Positions 1 through 10,649 of a stretch of DNA of 64,000 nucleotides are shown in pieces. Below the pieces are notes generated by a model. That model did no database searches. It was not told the DNA's origin and saw only the letters and a program-made list of their open reading frames with translations. Origin of the DNA: Crocodylus rhombifer. Taxonomy: Eukaryota > Chordata > Crocodylia > Crocodylidae. Every line of letters starts with the position of its first letter. Within the stretch, counting starts at the first letter, position 1. The stretch covers positions 62,001 through 126,000 of the forward strand of contig JAVSML010001163.1 of the NCBI GenBank assembly GCA_038503035.1, in the 5' to 3' direction. The position numbers and the translations under genes are program-made.

Positions 1-916
1 AGAGTTTCAACTAAAAATTGTCATCTAGTCTCTATTTTCCTCTGCATTCAAAAAGAGGAAGAAAAAAAGAGCTTTCCTGGTGCTATGGAGGACTATTATG
101 GCCCAGTGCATCTGATTTACTAGTGAAATCACCTTGTCAGAACATTTGCACTAGTTGCACTAGTTTGATAGTGTTTGTACTCTTATGTCCCACCCACTCT
201 GTTTCATGGCAATGGCTGTACAAACTTCAGAGCAGTAACGCTGTGCATTAGGCCTTGTGACCTCCTTCCCATGCTTGAAAACTTGAAAGTGAAAATAAAA
301 GGTCTCAGAAGCATTGGGCACAGCAGTTCACTTTCTGCGGCTTTCAGTCATCAGAACATTGCTATTTAAGGATGACTGAACCTCTTAAATTTCCATATTA
401 TGCATGCTAAAAGAATGCTTCTCCTTCGTTTGAGATGCCACGCTATAATGCAAACACCCCCACAATTAATATGCTCTTGAATCTTCTTTATGTCTCCAGA
501 TAAATTGACACTAATGTGGAAATTATGAAAAACAGGTCCCTGCATCTTCCTGTACTTCAACTTTGAAAATATGAATATCGCATTACAGTGATGATCCAGC
601 TCCTCTGTGACACTGTCAGAGGGAATTAAGGCTGAAATTCTTAGCTGAGGGGGTGGCATCTTCAAGTACGCGGTGTTTCAACTTTACAGTGATTATTTTT
701 AGTCAAGCAGAGCCTGCAGGCCCCATTTGAGATCAGGACTCTATTCTGTTAAGGGCTGTACACAGATATAATTCCACCCACAAAATTAATTAAAAAAACA
801 GTCTCGAGGTTGCAAAATCAAGCACTCAAAAAATTAGGAAAGGGCAGAATTAAGGTTGCCTGCAACCTAAGTTGGTCCTTTGGTGCGTATGCATCACGGG
901 GCATCTTTAACTATAC

Positions 917-1134
917 CAGTGGGGGGAAACCCTTGTGGCAGGGCTGCCATAAAATAGCTCCGCGTCCTCTTCGAGCACCACACTGAACTGCTTCCTCTGC
1001 CTAATCTGCTGCTCTTTCTGCTTTCTGCTCTACCTGCTACTGCGCTGTCTGTTCCCTCCCTGATCGACTGCATGCCACATGCGCAGGCTGCCCGTGCCAC
1101 TTGTGGTACGTGCTCTACAAGCTGGCCAGCCCTG
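917..1134 (-). mobile_element. Non-autonomous hAT element, family A, copy 1
   Basis: The 218-bp segment starts CAGTGGGGGG and ends GGCCAGCCCTG, which are imperfect inverted ends of the hAT type. It is flanked by 8-bp direct repeats, aactatac (909-916) and aactacgc (1135-1142), 6 of 8 identical. Its right end, read on the minus strand, matches the left end of the element at 37699 (ggccaacctg followed by a gtggca...gggcag block), and the interior of both carries purine-rich cagacag/gagcagcaga runs. There is no transposase frame. Confidence 0.75.
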
Positions 1135-4100
1135 AACTACGCAATGACATGCCACCGTCATCTTCCTCAGGAGCCCTGCTTCATTCAGTGCACAGGATGG
1201 AAAAATGTCACTTAATGAGCAGTTCTTTAATATCCTATTTTCTCATTGTTCAGTGCTTGGCCTCAGGTTTTTTACTGTTCATCCACTATTCAAACTCTCC
1301 TCCCAAGGAAGAATGACTAATTTCCTCATTGCCTTTTCTGTGGTGCTCATCACTATTATAGCCAAATGCTTCATCAGTATTAATTAGTCTAGTTTCATGA
1401 CACCCCTGGGATGTGAGATGGCTAGTATTAGCCAAACTCGCCAGCTGGGGCACCAAGGCACAGAGATTAGGGATAAAAGTTTCCGTGAATGATAAGCCTC
1501 CAGTTTGAAAGAGGGAGGACTAGATGTTTTCCACATATCTGACATATTCAAAGCGTGGTTCTTAATGACTTCACTTTGTAGCTGCACATGCGCAGCAATT
1601 CTGCAAATTAGGATAGGAAGGTGGGCAACAAGAAAATGAAGACCATGTTCTTACAGTCACTGGCTGGACATGGGTGGAGAGATCTCCTTAAGCTGGTTGG
1701 AGCAAATATTTAAGAAAAAGAAAGAAAAACCTAATACTTGAATACCTCGGGCCTGAAGTCCATTGTTCAAGTGTCACTGTTTCAGACAGCATGAGAGAGC
1801 AGAGACTGCAATGGGTTTCTGAGCCACTGCCTTTAAAATGTTACCTGACCCACCTCCTACAAAGAGGAAGACCACAAAGTCCAGAACAAAAGAAAAATGG
1901 CATTTACCGATTTCATCCTTTAAAACAAGTGACTGGGACCATAAACAGGACGGCTGATCACACACATCCTTTTGCTGTTAAGCAGCTGAGCACAAATATT
2001 TATATGACCATGCGCACGTATCCAAGTCCCATCAATCCTACACTTCCACGGAAAACAAAATGTTGCCAAAAAAGGTTGTTAAACTTTGCTGCATGTCATA
2101 AGGTCACCATGAAACAGACCCAATTAAGAGAAACTTGCTCCATCATACCCAGTCCAGCATGAGAGGAGAGAACCTGCAGTTCTACTACATTTAATGACTC
2201 AGACACTAAGCTGATGTTAATATTCATAACTCCCTTATAGCTGGTGCAAACAGGCACTCCTGTATTTACTTGTGCACTAGCTGAGAATATGCCCTAGTTC
2301 TACCTCCCAAATATTTGACGCACCGGTGGGCATTTACAAATACGATATGTTCTTTACTCAGGCCAACAGGATGGTATTTTTGGTTACGGTCCTAAAGAGA
2401 ATATGGTGAATCTTGGTCCTGTCCCTCAAATAACTTTCTCCCCCTGCTACAGGCACCCTCCTAAAGCTGTGTGGAAGGATGAGAAAAGTGTTAGCTCTTT
2501 TGGGACTCTCTCCTATTGTGTTGCCTGTGCAGTGCATGGTTACTCACTCCACTCTTTGTGTGTCACTGTAAATGAGCATGACAGGAGGGGATTTAAAGTG
2601 TGGCTTGGGCTAAGTACATCACGATGCAGAAAGCCACTGCATGTGTTTCCTGTACACTCAGTTCTGACCAGAGACTGCCCCTTGCTCCTCCAACACACAA
2701 AGTTTTGACAGATGCTTTGTCTTCACCGCTGAAGACAGGTGTGCTATTAAAGCAAGGTAACAAATGGGCATTAACTAGCTATCCAGCTGTGCAGTCCATC
2801 AGAGCAACAGCTGATAATGTTTTGGTCATCTCATGGAAAACCCACCAACTTCCACCAAAAGACAAAGCCAGTGATGATCCATTGGGTCGAACTGAGTAGC
2901 GATTTTGTGACACAGGCAGATGGGAAATCACAATCACCTCTTTTCTTTCTGGGCCCTAAGCCAGGAGGCAAGGGATCAACACAGATGGGTAGATCTTCTG
3001 TCCTGACGGGTGCAAAGCAGCTTTAACGACATCTAATGTTGCTGGCGCAAGACTCTGTGCTGAGTCAGGGAGTCTGAAAGTGGTGCAGAGCCACTGGGAG
3101 GGCGAGTACATGGTGCTTGGCCAAAGGAAGGCCTGCTCCCTGGCAGCTCCATGCAGGTGTCAGCCCTGGTGCCTGAACTAATGCACCCATTTTTAATCCT
3201 GGGCCGTGCCTGCAGCTAAACTGCGTTTGGCCTCGGTTTGGTGGCATCCTTGCAGAAAGCAATGAAGCAAAAAGTTATCCAGTTGCCACTAATTTATTCC
3301 ACGCTTCAGTATGATTTACAGTCTCTTTTCTTCATCATCCATTTGTACTAATAAAATCTGGGAATATAAATATGGAGCTGGCCTGCTTTATGTGTATACT
3401 TGACACTGATAAACTAGAATAAATTGCCTTTCTTGGAGATTTGCAGTAATATATCAACCTCTATTATGAGCTGCCTAACATGAGCACAAGAAGGAAAACT
3501 TTTGCAATTACAGCCCTTTGCAAACATGCCTTTTCTCCAGGCTTTGTGTTTTGTCTGAATAAATATGTTTGCAAGATTAAGTAGGGAGATACCACGACAA
3601 AAGAGCATTGTTTACATAACGTCCAAAGCCTATAATAAATCTCATGTACCAGAATACCTCCATGCAGCAAGCACTTCCATTACGGAAGAGAAATGCACAG
3701 TCTTTGCCCTTCTTATTTTAGATTTTTTTTTAAAAAGACAAATAAAATTCATGCACAAGAGAGGCTCCACAGAGTAGAGTCTAAGAGTCTAAGATGGTAA
3801 TTGTATGGTCAATTGAAAACACTTTATTTCTGGAGAGAAACATTTATCTCAGCCAGGGATGTTAACCTATTTTCACACACGTATACACTTCAAGGCACAA
3901 AGGCCAATTAATTGCCTGATCCCTACTAGAAGTCAATGAGAACTGGATGGCTGTAAAAATCTCTGCTAAAAAACCCAGAATATCCCAGAAAAAATATATT
4001 GTTTCTTTTACTAACTCACCCACCTTGAGGCCCCTGGAAACTAGACTACAGTCCTTCACATCCAGCTAATCATTTATTTGATGGTATTGGCCATTCTGCA

Positions 4101-4249
4101 TTCAAATCAGCAGTGTATCAGGTAGTATAACCTAGAATCCCATATAGTAATGCAGACTGCCCTTGACTCAGTTACAGCAGCTCTACAGCAGTGCAAGTGA
4201 GTTGAGGCTGGTTTAACTCAAGGCCAGCCAATGGCATTTGACATTTAAG
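1135..4249. other. Non-coding DNA, no gene seen
   Basis: AT-rich sequence with no recognisable exon or RNA gene. Frames up to 123 residues (1791-2162) show no domain or conserved motif. Confidence 0.6.
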
Positions 4250-4645
4250 GGGTTAAACAGCAACCTCCCCCCACCCCGCCAGCTCCTGGTGTGGGTGCTG
4301 TGCCCCACACTGCTCCTCCTGCCACTGGCACCATCACCATAGTTGCCAAGTTTCCCTTCTTTCCTCCAGCTTCTGCTATCTTCCTCCACCCCTGTGGGAC
4401 CAAGGGACCTGCGGCTGGGAGGCTCAGGGGACTTGAGATGCCATATGGCACCTTGGGGATGGGGGGCACCAACCATGTGGCACATGGGGGGCGGGAGCTG
4501 TGTGGCGTGGTGCAATACAGCAGGGGGCTGCCCACAGCGGACCTGGGGGACATGCAGCTTGTATGGCATGTGGTGGAGGGCCTGCAGCTCCAACCACTCA
4601 GAAGTCAGGCAACCCTGGTCTAAGTTACATATCCAAAGGCCCAAA
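4250..4645. other. GC-rich insert, unclassified
   Basis: GC content rises sharply against AT-rich flanks. The interior repeats catgtggcacatgggggg and ggggcaccaaccatgtgg type motifs. Open frames exist on both strands (143 aa on minus, 112 aa on plus) but show no domain and overlap each other. The look matches the GC-rich MITE cores elsewhere in the window, but I could not define terminal repeats. Confidence 0.4.
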
Positions 4646-6277
4646 CAAAGCCCAAGTTGTAAAGAGCGAGGGTTATTTTAGCTTTCACTTTTAAAACTAT
4701 TCTCAGCAATCTTCCCATTGGGTTAATTGGGTCCAGCTCCATTAGTTAGGCCAACTAGGACTCTGCTAACAAATGGGAAGAATAGCTATCATTGGTCTGG
4801 AGTCTAAAGGTCTAGCTAAAGCTCCCATATTACTGAGAAGTGTAAGTACAAGGGGATGAAGGAGCCTCGGTTACTGTGGGGGAGTCTAATGTGCATCACT
4901 ACAGGACAGGTACAGGTACACCTATATAGGGCTTCTGGTTTTGACCTTTCCTCTCGCATTCCACTTCTCTTAGTTAATACTGTGTTTTCATGATTATTAA
5001 TGGCTATAATTCATACTCATGCATACAGTTGAGCATTAATTATAATTGTTTTGTGTATGTATGTATCATTTAATACATCCCTTACCCCTCTTTCAATGAA
5101 AATTATTCCTTGCTGATTTAAAAAAATTTTTTTTTTTGGTATTAGCATTGCCTTTTTGACACCCCTGGCTGGGCGTGTTCTCATTTGTGTAGAATTCCTT
5201 TGGAAATAACAACCATGTGCTGAACCCTAAGGGCAAGAGCTGAACCCTGTCAAATACTGCAAACCAATGCGCTCTCCATAAAACTGAAACACATGGGGGA
5301 AAAAAAAAGAGGTTTGCATAATGTATGACCTCCAGGGAGGGGTAAATGTGATTAACCAATAAGTTTAGCTGCATGCAGTAAACTCCACATTCCTTACATG
5401 TATCGTCTAGTTTTATAAGAGGTGCAGAGGAGTTGTGAGAGGAGGTGGTTAACTTGCTAGAGGGCCTGTACTATTTTTTTGTTTGCTTGTTTTATGGCCA
5501 TGCAGTTAGCAGCCCTTTCTTCCCACCCTTACATGTCAGTGAGTTCTGAAGAGTCAGAAGTAGTTGAGCCTATATCGAGTTGTCTTTCAAAGGGAATGTG
5601 GTAATAGGGTTCATGGAGTGAGATCTTTCATTGCTATTTCCCTCTTCAAGACGAAATAAATAAAACGCAAGTTGGTAACTGAATTCTCAGTGAATTCACA
5701 GAGCCAGCCAGCATCTTCATATACCCTGTCACTTGAAGCGTTGCATATCCTTTCTACTGCATCCGTAGCAAACATCTGCATATAATGGACACATATACCA
5801 TCTGTCAAGTTAACTCAAGGTAGCTTGAATTCATAGGGATTCGTAGTGCAATGCTATTGACACTTCTGTAAACTTATGGTTATGAGTTTGTTGCATTCAT
5901 AATAAGCTCTGGATCTCAGCCTTATCTTTCCAGACAGTTGAATTAGATCTCAAACACAGGAATGTGTACAGCAGAGCTGTAAAGAATTTATATTCAGAAC
6001 AATGATTTTCAAAGTCCCTTGCATATATCGTCCAGATTTATAAAAGATCAAAGGTCATTCATAACTCAAATTTTCATCTAGATGCATCTCAACAATATGT
6101 AAGTGAAGTTTTCTAGCTCTGGATGTCTCTAAGCAATCATAACTCTGAAGTGCTATTACCATCAGTAACAGTTCTAGAAATAACTTTAGTAGAACCTAAT
6201 AGAGCTGATTGTCCAGGCACAGAGGCTCAAAAGGAGGCTCCTGGAGTTTTCATTATGATTTATCCACTGGTCCCTAA

Positions 6278-7094
6278 GGCTGGGGACAGACATTACACAT
6301 AAACCAGTTTAAGTGATCCGAAACTGGATTAAACCTGTAACAGAGCAGATGTTCAGTGCACATAAACCCATTTAAAAATGGCCAAAACTGGTTTGAGATA
6401 AACCTGGTTGAATGTAGTATCAGACTTAACTGATTTGGGTCAAACTGGTTTATGCAATGTCTGCCCCAGACCCCTTCCTGGTTTAAGTTAAATCAGACTA
6501 CCGCAGCATCCCAGCATGCTCTCTGGGCTGGGTGGGGCTCTCTGCTCCACAGAAGGGCTAGCCCCTACCTTCTGCTCCCTGGCTGCAGCTCCTGCAGAGG
6601 CTGCCAGCTCTGCCTGCTCCCTCCCCTCCCTTCTCCACCCCCTCTGCCTTACATAGACACCCAGCATTAGGTAGCAGACCACATGTTGGCTACAGTCCGT
6701 GCTATGGCAGACGGGACAAGGGCAGAATCAACAGATAGCTGGTAATGTCCCTCGGTTGTTTTTTTAATGGGGTGATAAACACTGTGTTATCAATTCCCTG
6801 CTGGGCTGGTCAGAAGAGGGGGGAATGCCTCCCTAATCAGAGCCTCCTGCCCACGCCTCCCTAATCAGAGCCTCCTGCCCACGCCTGGCCATGCCCCCCT
6901 CAGCTCAGCACTATCTAAGGGAAGGGAGGGCTGCTCTAGTGCCCCCCAGCTTTTAGCCTGAGCCACTGCAGGCATGTGCCTGCATGTCTGGGATGTCTGT
7001 ACAGTTACAAACTGATTTAGCCTAGCTAGGTTAGACTAACCTGGAAAGATTGAATCAATTCAGGCTCAGGCTTTTTGAATGTCTGTCCCTAGCT
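6278..7094 (+). mobile_element. Terminal-inverted-repeat element, family C, copy 1
   Basis: The left end reads ggctggggacagacatt and the right end aatgtctgtccctagc, so the ends are inverted repeats of about 16 bp. The arms are rich in 'aaactggttt' motifs and the core (about 6490-6990) is GC-rich. A second copy lies at 23532-24291, matching over both ends and including gagccactgcaggcatgtg near the right side. The four bases outside are ctaa on the left and ttaa on the right, suggesting a TTAA target site and hence a piggyBac-like origin; that is only a hypothesis. No transposase frame is present. Confidence 0.7.
6827..6882. repeat. Exact 28-bp tandem duplication
   Basis: Bases 6827-6854 and 6855-6882 are identical (gcctccctaatcagagcctc and the following eight bases). 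It lies inside the core of the family C element and is absent from the copy at 23.5 kb, so it arose locally. Confidence 0.95.
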
Positions 7095-7099
7095 TAAGA

Positions 7100-8630
7100 G
7101 GAAAATTCATGGATAGTGTATACTGCAAGAGGTATTACTCCATTCATGCGAAGAACATACAGACACCAGCAAAACCTGAGAGAGTGCCAAACAACTGAAG
7201 AGCATAAAGCAACAAAAGCCTCTTTTAGTCTTGCTCAGGCTGTTTTTTGTTCCTCAACTTAACAGAAGTGAGCGGGCCCCAGCTCTTATGTAAGGAAAGA
7301 GTGCTTGCACAGTTATGCAATTATGCTTCTGCTCAACTCATTCTCACTGTTGCACTGGGGATGTGATAAGGGCAGTGAGCACTGAATCCCAGCGCAGGCA
7401 AAGTTAGGAAGTATGGCTGTCCTCAGCTTGAGGTGGAAGGTCCTTGGAGATGTAAGGAGAGAAGAGAATAGCATTTCAGTATTTTTTTTAAACTCCTGAT
7501 TTAGTTCTGAAGTATCTCTCACTCTTTCCTAGTGAGTTTCATTTCATTTTGCTCTTATGATTGTCATGGTTGTCGTTTTATATGTGCCTTGTACAACAAC
7601 CTGGCACCCTTGGGCAAGGGATACAACATATTAGTCAGTTAAAAAGAGTCTGAAATCTGGGCCTGACAGACAGAGAACCAGAGACTGTGATGATCTGAGG
7701 ATCTGGCTCATATACCAGGATACATCATCTCACGTGAAATAAACACAGCATTGCATCATGAAGCTATTCCTGAGCCAACAAGCACAGTAAAGGACAGGAG
7801 GCAAAGTACAAGTCATTTCAAAAGCAATTCACCTAGAAACATCTCCTGATACGTTGAGAGAAGGAAGTCAGGTAGTCTTTGAACCTTATACTTTTCCTTT
7901 ACAATTCCCTGTTCCCCTCAGCTAATTAAAATCAAACTAGCCTAATTTCCATGATGAGTCACTGGGGGGAGAAGAGTCAGAGAGGAACTCCTTTTTAATC
8001 CAGATCCTCCAGCTCCAAAGCAGAGGAAGCATTTTCACATGCGTATCATTTTCTGCAACGGGCCCAGTTTCCATATCATTAACGATGTGTTTGAACGCTG
8101 CTGCCTCATCAACAAACGGTGTGCAGCGCAGTATGAAAAGGGGAAATTAGAGCCTATGTGCAAGTCTTATTTGCTGTCCAGTGCTCAGAAATCACACTGA
8201 GTCAACCAAAAGAAGGAGTGCCGGTGCGAGGGGAGGGAGCAGCTTGTGTTGCTCTATCAACAGTGTTATGCACTTCTTTCACCTTCCAAAGCTGCTCAGT
8301 CAGATCTTTTTAGAGATCCCCCCACCAAATGGTAGAGGTATGAAGTGCACAAAGCCACTTACAGTCCCAGCATCTCTAGAAGAACATCCTTTCTAGTCAG
8401 ATGTTCCTTTTGTGATAGGGCCAAATCCCGAGTAATGCAGATTTCCCACCGTTCCCATTGAAACCACTAAAAATTACAGTTGTTCAACCTCTCTCAGGCC
8501 TTGACTCAAGTTTGAAGACCTCAGTAATTGGTTGTTACCCTGTGTTTTGCATTTTAGTTTTTTGTGGATGTCTCTTGGAGGAAAGAGAATCAAAACGAAC
8601 AAACAAAAAACCCGAAGTATTTTACAAGTA
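7100..8630. other. Non-coding DNA, no gene seen
   Basis: Mostly unique-looking AT-rich DNA between the family C element and a short palindromic repeat. The only frames are short and lack recognisable domains. Confidence 0.6.
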
Positions 8631-8635
8631 CATTT

Positions 8636-8697
8636 CTGGCCTTGTTAAGGTCAATAAGAGTTTTGCTATTGACTTAAGTAGGGTCAGGATTTCACTC
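8636..8697. repeat. Short palindromic repeat, family E, copy 1
   Basis: The segment reads ctggccttgttaaggtcaat then gagttttgctattgactt then gggtcaggatttcactc. It is the same imperfect palindrome as at 20697 and 52673. The left 'gtgaaatcc' part is eroded. Confidence 0.65.
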
Positions 8698-9899
8698 CTG
8701 TTTGTGACTAGGTCTGTGTGACTACTTCCTTTTTTGGCTTGGCTGACAGGCTGAAATCCTGAAAAAGTTACCGGTTTGGACTGAATCAAATGTAAAAAGA
8801 ACCAGGCATGACAAATCCAGAGGATCTGGGTTTAGCACTACCCGTCTCCTCCCCAGGTTTCTTTCAAAATATTTGGTGAACTCACAGCGAGCTTTTAGAT
8901 AAATGCATGCTATAATTTTGACACATTTGCCATCTGAAAAGAGAGTTTCTGTCGGCTCTTTTTGGTGTCCGTGCGTTTTTGGGTCCCACTGTTCAAAATG
9001 GTGCTGTCATAAATGTCTCACTGCCATGTTCGCTTCAGAAATCAACCTCCTTCCCCAAGCTATGCACCAGTCTAATAAGTCCTGAATCACAAGGAACTGA
9101 AGTTAGTTAACTGTGGCAATGAGTGCTTATATTGTGGGATACAAAATTATATAGGCCTGGAAATTAGCACACACAAGAGAGCTGTTTCGCTGTTGAAATC
9201 ATGCAAATGGCAGGAAGTGGCTGCTAGCAGCTAGGCCAGCCAAGCAGCATCTTGATATGTATTCTAAAGATTAAGAGGCAAATTCAGATCATAGTTATGC
9301 CCCCACAGGTTTGGATTAACTCCACTGCCCTGCATTTTGACCTCAGCAATGCTACTGTAGCTCCAAGTAAATCCACCGAATCCTTGGGAGTAGTTCCCTC
9401 TAGTCACCCGAGGTCTAACTGGGGCTATGGCCCACCGACTTCTGTAAAGACACCCCACATTTACATCTGCTTAGATGGCACCAGACTTTGACCTATTTAT
9501 TCAAAACCAAGGGCACAAGAATGCAGACAACGTGTGGAGAGAAATGTGTATCTAATTACCTAAAAGTGCCTGTGATACCTTGGGCACAAATTCCAGATCT
9601 TTCCTTGAAAGGCGATCCTCAGAGGAACAATGCTGTCTGAGGACGAACGTCAAAGTACCTGCTGCTATACAGGAGGAAAATGCAGCTGGGGAGGGTAAAA
9701 AGGTCATTAAAAGTTCAGCTGAGTTAAGTCCATGTAGGCTGAATATCTGAAGGAGTTTTGTGACTGAATTTAAGGTACTGCAAGACAGGGTGAAATTGGA
9801 AAATCATCATGAACCCTAGTGAAACAATCTATGTCCACACATGCATAGATATCATATATCCGGTGGTTCTCAACCTTTTGCACCTTATGTCCTGCCAAC

Positions 9900-9945
9900 C
9901 ATGATGGGACCAGGGCATTTGTCAAAATGCCCTGGTCCCATCATG
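9900..9945. repeat. Perfect 21-bp inverted repeat with 4-base loop
   Basis: Arms at 9900-9920 and 9925-9945 are exact reverse complements around the loop gtca. The centre of each arm is the motif gggaccagggca and its complement. A transcript would form a short fully paired stem, and the DNA could extrude a cruciform. Confidence 0.93.
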
Positions 9946-10069
9946 ATAAAAACAAAACCCCACTTTTTCCAAGAAGTGTATGTTTACATCAACATGCAAT
10001 TTAGCATTATATTAATCATTAATGGACATTTTCAGATGAGTTGAAGTCCCACCTACATGACCTTCGCAT

Positions 10070-10109
10070 CCCACTGGTTGAGAAACACGTCCCACTGGTT
10101 GAGAAACAC
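10070..10109. repeat. Tandem duplication of hAT terminal sequence (21-bp period)
   Basis: The block cccactggttgagaaacac occurs at 10070 and again at 10091, with a period of 21 bp. This duplicates the terminal inverted repeat of the surrounding hAT-like element. A (TA)7 run follows at 10113-10126. Confidence 0.9.
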
Positions 10110-10539
10110 TGGTATATATATATATAAAAAATAAAAGGACCAAAGAATTATTGTATCTGCCCCTTTCCTGTCTTCTGCAATCAAAATTATTACAACTTTG
10201 TTATTATTGCTCCATCAGTAAATCATTTACATTAAATCATACAGTCTTTGGAGTCAGTGGTATTTAAGCACATACTTCATGTTAACCATGAAGAGGAATT
10301 TCCCCTAGCCTACCTGAAGATCTCAGAAACTCGTAGGTAGGTAAGGGGGAACACTGAAATCAGATCTGGTTAAAAACGTCTGAGCTCCAAAATAGCTGCA
10401 GATCCCGCAGCTGCTCCTTCAGTGACTTCTGCCTTCCCACAGAACTCATGGGGTCTCCACTGCAATTGAATCCAAGCATGTTTCATGTAGTTTTCCTAAT
10501 ACTTCCCCTTCGAGATTGCAGTGCTTCGAATTCCCATTT

Positions 10540-10645
10540 TCCAATGGGCAGAGAGGCACAGAAAATGGGAGAACTGACCAAGATCACAGCGGAAGCCTGA
10601 ATCGGAGACCAGGTGTAGCATCTCACTCTAACTGCTGGCCTCTGT
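10540..10645 (+). mobile_element. L2/MIR-like 3' fragment
   Basis: The segment gggcagagaggcacagaaaa...gaccaagatcacagcggaag...ctctaactgctggcc follows the well-known L2/MIR 3' motif order (gaggcacaga, aaggtcac, ctctaac). Confidence 0.6.
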
Positions 10646-10649
10646 TTCC

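Larger units (their letters stand above)
9861..10111 (+). mobile_element. hAT-like element with internal perfect hairpin
   Basis: The left end reads CGGTGGTTCTCAACC and the right end GGTTGAGAAACACTG, inverted repeats close to the widespread hAT motif CAGTGGTTCTCAACC. The right terminus is tandemly duplicated (10070-10090 and 10091-10109). A perfect 21-bp inverted repeat sits near the left end. The right flank is a (TA)n run and the left flank is TA-rich, so a target-site duplication cannot be called cleanly. There is no transposase frame. Confidence 0.65.

Noticed and set aside
4213..4644. 143-residue minus-strand open frame with several shadow frames
   Set aside because: GC-rich insert with repeated motifs and frames on both strands. 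The composition looks like a transposon core rather than a gene.
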